Assembly: GCA_963930645.1 (NCBI GenBank)
Contig: OZ005657.1
Span: 53,470,653 to 53,534,652, forward strand
Origin: Salticus scenicus
Taxonomy: Eukaryota > Arthropoda > Arachnida > Araneae > Salticidae
Direction of reading: 5' to 3'
Length of the DNA stretch: 64,000 bases
Shown: in pieces, positions 55,754-64,000 of the stretch
Position numbering within the stretch: position 1 is the first letter of the stretch
How the letters are laid out: each line of letters starts with the position of its first letter
Made by a program: the position numbers and the translations under genes
The notes under the pieces: model-generated
Databases searched by the model: none
What the model was told of the DNA's origin: nothing
The model's input: the letters and a program-made list of their open reading frames with translations, nothing else

Positions 55754-55893
55754 CCACTGTATTACGAATTTTTTTAAAGTTATATTTAAAAATCTTTCTA
55801 CTGTAAAAATCATAAAAATATTGGAATGTATTGTTAATATTCTAAAATAATGTTTTGTATAGAATATGATATGATTAACTCTCTGAATTACAG

Positions 55894-56561
55894 TGTCACG
55901 TATAGCAAAGTGCTACAATTAAAACTCGCACTTTGCGGGTAAAACGTGAATCTGCTGTTTTAGGATTCGATTTGAGTGATGGAGTTAGTGCCGATCCTAA
56001 CTTAAAATTGTAAATTGAAATATGCTAATATTTTGGAAACTGAATAGTATAAAAGCAGAAGGTTAGTTGGAAGAAGGGAGAGTTGGAGAGGAGTTAAGGT
56101 TAGTTGGAAGGAAGATTGTTTTGGAGGGAGCTAGCTGTTAGCGGCTTAGGATATAGTTGGATGTAAGTCAAGTAGATAGCAGTGTCAGGGAATCCTCCTG
56201 CTAATCGAAAGATTACTCGGCTTTTGAAGCTAATTTAAATAAAGGTAGTTGAGATCCTTTGCGAGTAATTAAGTAAAGTAAAGTAATGTAATGGGGTTAT
56301 TTATTAATATCAAAGTATTTAAGAGGACTGCCCATTTTAAGTCGTAAGTTACTAGATGTTATTATAGTCCAGCGCCCTCCTCCTTATTTATGCTCAATTA
56401 AAGCTCTTTTATGTTATATATTTGGACTCTGTCGTTTCATCATAGTTTAAGTATTTCATTTACAGCTTCAAGTCAATCTAAAGTTAAATAAGTAAGTTGG
56501 CAGCATTCAACTTTCAGTCAAGTTCAAGTTAAATCAATATGGAGAACTTACGTTCTCCACA
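55894..56561 (+). repeat. 5' LTR
   Basis: Starts TGTCACGTATAGC and ends TTCTCCACA. A TATA box TATAAAAG lies at 56048-56055 and a polyadenylation-type AATAAA near 56238, giving a plausible U3-R-U5 order. By eye it is almost identical to the 3' LTR except in the last 55 bases or so. Confidence 0.9.
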
Positions 56562-57854
56562 TTGGCGCCCTAATTTGCTCGAATCCCCCCCGAGCAAGTC
56601 TTTTTTGACGGCACTAATAGTGTGCTGCAATTTTTTGAGCAGCTAGAATATTTTTTCAATTTTCATAAAATCAATGTTAAAAACCACTACTCTTGGCTAG
56701 CCTACTCCCTAGAAGGAGAACCGAGACAGTGGCATAGATTAATCGCCTGCCATTCGCTTGGCCCAAATCCAACGTATGATGATTTAAAATGCAAAGTTAT
56801 CGATCTTTTCGCCACTCGGTATGATAAACTGCGATTGGAACATGACCGTTCCCTTCCCCCCCACGAACGTCAGTGGGAAGCGGTAATAAACCCGGTGGAA
56901 AAACCACAAGAAATTATTAAGTCACAGGAAGCAAGCTCCTATAATTTAAACCAACCTAAAACTGGCGATGAAGCCGTTATTTCTAGTGAAAAAAGCCAAA
57001 TGACATTTGAACTAAACGAGCAAACTTCGCCCTTAAACAGCGATACAAACCAATTTACGGTAGTTATTCAGAATTTTGCTACGGATACTAAATCCGAAAA
57101 ATTATCTCGTGTTGCGACAGGAATTGTAAAAGAAAATCCTATTAAAATTACTGTGGCTGCGGAAACTGTTAAACTAAGCGAAAATATAAATTCAATAAAT
57201 GATGCGGTTAATCTGGATAACAGTTTTAAATTTATACAGCCGACACAGGCAATTATTTCTAGTGCGAATGTGAACGTAAAGTTTCAAAATGACCCGCCGA
57301 TTAAACCAACAGAAAATGCAAGTATTTTAAAGTCGGCAATTTCAAACATCTATTTAACCTCCTGTGAAGTTTCCAGAAACTCTAGCAGCCCTGAATTTAA
57401 AAGCACGGAGCGAACGCAGTCCTCTGTGATAACTATGGGCAGTGATAAGGTGACGGACCCGAAACCCCCTCACCACAAGAACCAGATTCAGAGTTTCAAA
57501 CCTCCTCCGAACAGTGAAAAGGCTCTGGGTGTGAAACCCCCTCCTGAGAGTGACCAGGCACCATGTTCGAACCCTCCTCAGGACACCAGCGATCCTGCAA
57601 CGTCTCACCTAAATCTGCAAGCCACCAACGCTGCAACTCTACAGGCCAGTCTGACCTGCATCTCTTTTGCTGATATCAAGGACTCAATTTGTCAGGTCGT
57701 ATCGTTCAGTATTTTAGTTTTTCTCAAGCATTGGTCTATCAGTACTGTACTAAAATTTTCGACATGTAGAACTTTCTTCTGGACTTTCAATCATTATCTC
57801 AAAGAGATGAACTTTTTAAAATATCACAAATCTAAATTTAAACTTGCTGCATGA
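56539..57854 (+). CDS. gag-like capsid protein of the LTR element, start unresolved
   Basis: The open frame runs from 56574 (just after TAA 56571-56573) to TGA at 57852-57854. The N-terminal region (VFFDGTNSVLQFFEQLEYFF, then SWLAYSLEGEPRQWHRL and YDDLKCKVIDLFATRYDKL) has the pattern of Ty3/gypsy-type gag capsid. A Ser/Thr/Asn-rich middle and a Pro-rich part with FKPPPNSEKA-like repeats follow. No zinc knuckle is seen. No ATG precedes the capsid-like start in this frame. An ATG at 56539, inside the end of the 5' LTR, opens another frame that reads through the primer-binding site; a one-base change in the C7 run at 56585-56591 would connect them. It probably packages RNA with help from proteins in trans. 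Confidence 0.7.
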
Positions 57855-59584
57855 ACTTTTTAAAATTTAAAAATGCAAAATTTAAACGTATAGCATGCAC
57901 TTTCATCTCTCGAAATTTCATGTACTGTTTACATGTCATAAATTTTTTTCTGTATATAATATATGCATGTATGTACGTTAATGTTTTTAATTCCTAGCCA
58001 ACACCAGCAGTTAAAAAAAAAAAAAAAAAACCTTTTTGAACTTTTGTATAAACTTTCCCCCCTCTTTAGTTTTTTGAATGATCTATATATATATATATAT
58101 ATGTACTTAAATGCCTTCTGTATTAGCCATCACCTGCAGCGATTCGTAAGATAAATTTTCTTATCTTTTGTATATAAATTTTCTCTCTAAGTTTTTACAT
58201 GATCAATATGTATATACGCTACTACTTTTCTATTTTTTAGCCAATAACGGAGTATTGAAAACCTTTTTGAATAACTTTGTATATCTATCTATTCATTATA
58301 TATATATTTTTTTCTAAATGTCGTAAATTGTATAAAATACACTTTTATAAGTGTATAAACATTTTTCTCTATAGTTTTGTAAATGTAATGTAGAATGTAT
58401 GTACGTAAATATTTTTTATTTCTCAGCGATCAACTGCAGTTTTGAAAATTTTGTATCCTTAAATGTTTTCTAAATGTTGTATAAAGTGTATCAAATGAAT
58501 ATTCTTATTGTAAACTTTTGTCTTTTTCGCTATAAGTTTAATTACTGTATGAATATATTCGGATGGGGATTAAAAAGAGAATTTTTTTAAAAGCTATTCT
58601 GCATGTAAATTTGCGTTTAACAAATTAACCTTAATACACTAACACTGTAGTTTTTTTCCTTATGCGAATAGCATAGCTAAAATAGGGCTTATGTATAAAA
58701 TTATGTCATTTACCTATATAAAAGTGTAATGTACCTTTTGATTTATACGTTCAAAAGACTTTTGTATTTTAGAAGTTCTCTGATTCAAACTCTCCGTCCA
58801 GTCGTTGGTCTGAAAATCTACGCTGATGTTACTTTTGATGCTAAAGGAGGTGATTTTCGGACGCTTGCCAACGGATCCCTTTCAAGATTCATATGAGAAT
58901 GGTCAACTGAAATTTTTTGTTTTTTTTGCGGATGCAGTTTCAAGTATTTTTCCTAGCCGAGGATACTGGACCTAGACTGGTCTGCAGTGGCTCTCAACAG
59001 TTCAAGTTTTTGCCAATAAAGACTTTCTTTTTTTTATCATTTTTGCACAATTTAAAATTTGAATAATTACTGATCGCATTTTTTGTTCAAAGCGATCCGC
59101 CTGTACTGAAATTTCTAAAAAAGGAATGAGAATTTTTTTCCTTTCCATTTGTTTTAAGGAAAAATGTGCCTGTATTTCCCCGCTGTAATTACGCTGGACT
59201 ATATATATCTTTATTTACCTAAATTGAGTACAAACGGTTTTCTGGAATAAAGCGTCTTACATTGAGCATAAGAAACATTTTTTTAAAAGCTATTTAAGCT
59301 ACTTAAAATTATATGTAAGTGTCCAGTTTTTTGGCCATGTACTCTTAAAAAAAATTTTTTCCCTATTAGATTTTTAAAACAATATACTTCTTGTTGGGCA
59401 GTCTAGTTAAATTTAAGTTTCCCCCCTCTTTTTTTTCTTTTTCTAAAACATTATGTAGTTGAATTTTAGCAGTCAGTCACTGCAGCTAACTTTTCTTTGC
59501 ATAGTATTGCAATAATTTAAAATTTGCACGGGTAAAAACCCGTTGGGGGATTTTTTCCGCGAAATTTTTTTTCGGGGGAGGAAC
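57855..59584 (+). other. non-coding internal part of the LTR element
   Basis: No pol remnant is seen. From about 57990 to 58450 a degenerate tandem motif recurs (TAGCCAACACCAGCAG, TAGCCATCACCTGCAG, TAGCCAATAACGGAG, CAGCGATCAACTGCAG) at intervals of about 110-190 bases. The polypurine tract GGGGGAGGAAC ends at 59584, next to the 3' LTR. Confidence 0.65.
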
Positions 59585-60259
59585 TGTCAGGTATAGCAAA
59601 GTGCTACAATTAAAACTCGCACTTTGCGGGTAAAACGTGAATCTGCTGTTTTAGGATTCGATTTGAGTGATGGAGTTAGTGCCGATCCTAACTTAAAATT
59701 GTAAATTGAAATATGCTAATATTTTGGAAACTGAATAGTATAAAAGCAGAAGGTTAGTTGGAAGAAGGGAGAGTTGGAGAGGAGTTAAGGTTAGTTGGAA
59801 GGAAGATTGTTTTGGAGGGAGCTAGCTGTTAGCGGCTTAGGATATAGTTGGATGTAAGTCAAGTAGATAGCAGTGTCAGGGAATCCTCCTGCTAATCGAA
59901 AGATTACTCGGCTTTTGAAGCTAATTTAAATAAAGGTAGTTGAGATCCTTTGCGAGTAATTAAGTAAAGTAAAGTAAAGTAATGGGGTTATTTATTAATA
60001 TCAAAGTATTTAAGAGGACTGCCCATTTTAAGTCGTAAGTTACTAGATGTTATTATAGTCCAGCGCCCTCCTCCTTATTTATGCTCAATTAAAGCTCTTT
60101 TATGTTATATATTTGGACTCTGTCGTTTCATCATAGTTTAAGTATTTCATTTACAGCTTCAAGTCAATCTAAAGTTAAATAAGTAAGTTGGCAGCATTCA
60201 ACCTTAAGTGAACTATATGTTAAAGTTAAAATTGATATGGAGAAGGCACGTTCTCCACA
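59585..60259 (+). repeat. 3' LTR
   Basis: Starts TGTCAGGTATAGC and ends TTCTCCACA, followed by target duplication ACAG. TATAAAAG and AATAAA are in the same places as in the 5' LTR. Near the 3' end (from about 60200) the sequence departs clearly from the 5' LTR before matching again in the final TTCTCCACA. Confidence 0.9.
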
Positions 60260-61189
60260 ACAGGACTACACTAAAATATTCAGAGAGGTCAAAAGCTGCA
60301 ATTATAATCTAACGGCTGCATTTTCTTTTGCGTTAAGCCTTTTTAACTCTTTCCAAAATGCCTATGAATAATTTTAAAATCAATTAGTCTATCTGTATAT
60401 TTTTCAGTCCTTCTGTCTGTTGTGTGATAACGTATGTAAAGAATAATAAAAGTTATTCGATACAACAATTGCGTACAGTTGGAAAGTGTTACTAATCAAT
60501 GCGTACTGCATGATTTTTCTTTCTTGTTTATTTTCATGTTGTTTCACATTGCTTCTGTTACTAAATTCCTTTAACTATTAATATTTTCGTTAATAAGCTT
60601 TGATGTCAAATATTTATGGTTATTCTTTTTATTACTATATACCCCCCCCCCCCCTGATTTATATTTTATTATCTTAGACGCATATTTTGAGTGTTTTATA
60701 TTTTATAAATATTATATGTCTATATATAGGGTCCATCGAATATTCACCACTAAATTTTAACTGTAACAGTTGCCTGATCACTTTGAAGGTTATTTGTCCA
60801 TTATGTTTATGAAATATCATTCCTTAAAATTATTAGTGATAGTTGTATAAACGAGTGCTTAAGTTTGGCAACAATGTTTAGAGCGCTTTAGAACGTTACA
60901 GCCTGCAAAAGGTGAAAGAAATAATGTCTGCTTTTCTTTTTCTTCTTTCTTTCTTTTTTCTTTTTTTGTAACTGAAAGTAGAATTATGCAGACATTGTTG
61001 GACTGATATCCATAAGCAAGCCCTACTTACTATTCTAATTACAGCATTGAATATTTTATTGAACATTGTATTAAAAATCTACTTTAACTTTGACCAAAAA
61101 AAAAAAAAAAAATGTTACTGTATGAAATTGAAAAGTCCTGTAAAAGTCGTCTTCCAATATTCTTATTTTGAGTGAAAGAAAAATAAAAC

Positions 61190-62820
61190 TACAAACGCCT
61201 ATTCAACTATTTATTTAGTTGAAAACAAAAGTTACATAAACCATCAAGTTCTTCATATTCAAAAAGGAAAGAATAATGCATTAAAAGCTACATTCTGAAG
61301 CTTTTCAAGTACATATTTTCTAATATATAAGTACATGGAAGTTACAAATTATTATATCACACTTTGTTGAAAAAAGACTTAAAAAAATGTCCAGTTTAAA
61401 AATAGAGCATATCTTCAACAAGTTTCTTTTACAAAAATAATTTTCGTTTTCTTTTACAAAAGTTTATGTTTTCTTTTACAAATTTTTTCTCTTTTTTTTT
61501 TTTACATTTTGTAATATCTTTTACAAAAATAACTTTTTTTATTCTTTTACAAAAGTTTATGTTTTCGTTTACAGATTTCCTTCTTGTTTTCCTTTACATT
61601 TTCTAGTTTCTTTTACGAAAATAACTTTTTGTTTTCTTTTACTAAAATTTTTGTTTTCTTTTACAAACTTTATTTTTGTTTTCTTTTACATTGTGTAGTT
61701 TCTTTTACAAAAATAACTCTCAACAACAGAAAGAACCTGGAAGAAAAATAACACCTTTATTTAGAATAGATTTCAAATAAGTGATTTCATAATCATAGTG
61801 AAAATTAAATAGTGTCAGACTTCAAAGCTTTTTAACATATTTTCAGACAATCTGAAAGCTATAGATATAAACACTTACAGCTCAAAGAGAAGCTCATAAT
61901 TTACTGATAAAACAAAACTGAGGCATCACCAATTACAGTAGTTTTTTAAATAAATAACAAAGTATTTGAAAATATGCACAAAACAATACAATTCGCCCAA
62001 TAGTAAAGCCAATCTATAGTGAAATATTTTTTTGATTTTCATGCTCTATATTTTTTTATGGAAAAGTAACAGTTATAAGAGATTTCTATAATACATGCTT
62101 TCTATAAAAGTTATGTATACTGAAAAATATAAAATTAAAGAGAACGTCAAGAAAGTTAACATTTTAATACACAGAGTTGACTTTTTTAAATTTATCATGA
62201 ATGGGAAAAATTATTTTTATTTAAATAGTGAGCAAAAATTTTTAATGAAAGCATTATGTAAAAGAGAAATATGAGCTCTCAATGGTACAATTAAGAAAAA
62301 TAAAGATTATTATCTATTTTCCCCTTTACCTCAAATTAAATGTATTCCGAAAAAGTAAGCTTAAAAACTAATGATTTTTATATATAAATAAACGTTCAAA
62401 AAGTGTAACTGGTATTATTATTCAGAAAGTTTATTTTTTCAATACTGGAACTAGAAATCCTCTATGTATACAATAAATGATTAAATATAGAAATTGGATT
62501 GAATTTCTAAAATTATTTAAATAGGTTTGAAATCGTTTTAGTGCTGATTGAATCATTTTTAAAAATTTTACTTTCTCCCTATCTAATAAGATTTTCTGAT
62601 AACTAAAATGAAATTTTAAACATTTTTCGTTCTTATCAATACACAATTAACTCATTAGGACTAGTGCATACATTTATAAATATTAATGAAAATAGCATCA
62701 GATATGTACACGTGGGTGTCAATATGATTATAGATATACGTGCAATAGCCAAAGAGAAAGCAGCATAATACACAAACTGTACAGATGTATTACACTATAT
62801 ACATTATGTTCGAACAGTTA
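61190..62820 (+). repeat. block A, copy 2
   Basis: Diverged duplicate of 10820-13340, with the collinear segments listed there. It lacks the MITE present in copy 1. It contains a tandem array at 61426-61710 that is not obvious in copy 1. Confidence 0.65.
61426..61710 (+). repeat. tandem T-rich repeat, about 90-base units
   Basis: Three units each made of short sub-repeats, TTTCTTTTACAAAAATAA, GTTTTCTTTTACAAAAGTTT and TTTACATTTTGTA-like sequence. It appears to be slippage-derived low complexity. Confidence 0.75.
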
Positions 62821-64000
62821 GAGGCCAGTGAGAGAAAAGTCGAAGTGATATTGAAGATATTCTTGAAAATGACACATGAAATCCAGTGCTTATATAAATA
62901 ACAGTCCATGCATCATATTTAAAAAATGCATTTGAGGTTATATGTTGATTGGGCACTTTGATTGGGCAGCATTGTATTTCTGTTTAATATTTACGATATA
63001 TATATATATATATATACTATTTACAAACAAAAATAAGGATTATTTATCAAGATTTATAGAAACAAGATTTGATACTTACACGTGGTTGCCAATATGATTA
63101 TTGATATGTATGCAACAGCCAAAGTGAAAGCGATATAATACACAAACAGTACAAATGTACTACACCATGTTCTAGTAGTTAGGGATTAGTTAAAAAAAAA
63201 AAAAAAAGAAAAATAGAATATATTTTTAAAAAGGAAACATGAAATATGGTTTTTAAGAAATTTTTCACATTTAAAATTTAAAAAAAAAAAAAAAAAAAAA
63301 AGTTTGAAACAGTATATAGTAAAAACATTAAAAATTTTAAGAATATAAATTTTTAACAAATTGGTTTCCAAATTTAGAAACTTTTACAAAATAAGTGATA
63401 ATTAGTTAGAGCGCTCGAAAAAAAGTAATACAATTATACATACGCGTTTTTATTAATATGATAATGATTTTATGTGCAACAGCGGATGAGAAAGCACGAA
63501 TGAGATAATACACAAACTGTGCAGATGTACTACACTCTTCACGAATAATAACTATATACAGTACGCTCTACCAGTTAAGGATCAGGAAAAAAATGAAACA
63601 AAGAATAATAAATCTGTTCTTGAAATGGATGTATGAAATCTAGTGCTTATGTAAATAAATGATGAGTGATGATGAATACATAGATGATGATGAATAGTTC
63701 ATGCATCATACTTACAAAAAATGCAATGGAGGCTATATATTGATTGGACACATTGATTTGGCAACTTTATATTTCTATTCAATATATACAATATTCATAC
63801 TGTTTATAAACAGAAATAAAGATAATTTCTTAATATTAATAGAATTAGGATTATATATACATACACGTGGGTATCTATATGATTATGGATATATGTGCAA
63901 TATCTAAACAAAAAGCGATATAATACAAAAATTTTACATATGTGCTACACTATGCTCGGTGAGTTAGGGTCAGGAAAAAAAAAAAAAAAGATTAAGAAAA
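62700..64000 (+). repeat. tandem array with four partial units, continues past the right edge
   Basis: The segment ACACGTGG followed by ATATGATTAT, GTGCAA(T/C)AGCCAAAG-like sequence, ATAATACACAAACTGTAC and ATGT(A/G)CTACAC recurs near 62708, 63078, 63440 and 63865. A second segment (AATC(C/T)AGTGCTTAT, CATGCATCATA) recurs at about 62882 and 63638. The first unit overlaps the end of block A. No coding function is apparent. Confidence 0.7.

Larger units (their letters stand above)
55894..60259 (+). mobile_element. gag-only LTR retrotransposon (non-autonomous)
   Basis: Two LTRs (668 and 675 bp) flank 3.0 kb of internal sequence. The target duplication is ACAG (55890-55893 and 60260-60263). A primer-binding-site-like TGGCGCCC follows the 5' LTR at 56563, and a purine-rich GGGGGAGGAAC precedes the 3' LTR. 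The only coding region is gag-like (to 57854); no protease, reverse transcriptase, RNase H or integrase motif is seen. The layout matches non-autonomous TR-GAG/LARD-type elements, with the 4-base target duplication favouring a Ty3/gypsy relative as helper. Confidence 0.88.
54007..60491 (+). repeat. repeat R, copy 3, split by an LTR retrotransposon
   Basis: Terminal TAACACTTTCCAAC (54007-54020) and its exact complement GTTGGAAAGTGTTA (60478-60491) bound the copy. It holds several units of about 175 bases (AGGTATTTCTATAAACC at 54208 and again at 54383). Removing 55894-60263 leaves a repeat of about 2.1 kb collinear with copy 2. Confidence 0.82.

Noticed and set aside
57354..57608. Arg-rich minus-strand frame within gag
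   Set aside because: Complementary-strand shadow of the Pro-rich gag region.

Overview
The window is AT-rich animal nuclear DNA dominated by mobile elements. It contains tRNA-derived SINEs, Tc1/mariner- and piggyBac-type remnants, long homopolymer and (TA)n/(CA)n tracts, a Polinton/adintovirus-like element and a THAP-domain exon. An arthropod, possibly a chelicerate, fits this mix best, but that is inference with no species-level evidence.

Positions 1-6210 hold one end of a Polinton (Maverick)/adintovirus-like element, all on the minus strand. From right to left it reads: chromodomain integrase (broken by two in-frame stops), penton-like minor capsid protein, small basic pX/pVI-like core protein, double jelly-roll major capsid protein, adenain-like cysteine protease, FtsK/HerA-type packaging ATPase, a 110-aa basic protein with a hydrophobic tail, and a protein that runs off the left edge. 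The reading frames are tightly packed, touching or overlapping by a few bases. The morphogenesis module is open throughout; only the integrase is visibly damaged. DNA polymerase B would be expected beyond the left edge. The region outside the integrase (5640-6210) carries short tandem repeats and a GC-rich 137-bp palindrome that may mark the element terminus.

Positions 6.2-8.6 kb contain the only convincing host-type coding exon: a THAP zinc-finger first exon (7401-7553) with a splice donor, preceded by a TATA box and a CRE-like site. A diverged copy of the promoter-like segment lies downstream. SINE heads and paired hairpins follow.

Positions 8.6-64 kb are gene-poor. They contain: non-autonomous Tc1/mariner elements with TA target duplications (12993-13205, 13748-14481, 24362-24924, 48578-48827, 50504-51319); TTAA-flanked piggyBac-type elements (23062-23933, 25148-25577); long inverted repeats (28850-30330, 32929-34347, 45365-46530); a reverse transcriptase pseudogene, probably Penelope-like (41468-42465); satellite-like arrays (52.0-53.5 kb); and a complete but gag-only LTR retrotransposon (55894-60259) inserted into a dispersed repeat, so that its empty site can be read from paralogous copies. 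Several anonymous blocks (called A, B, C and R here) recur two or three times and point to old local duplications.

The genes that work together are those of the Polinton-like element: ATPase, protease, capsid proteins and core protein form a virion-assembly set. The rest are independent parasitic sequences and their relics.
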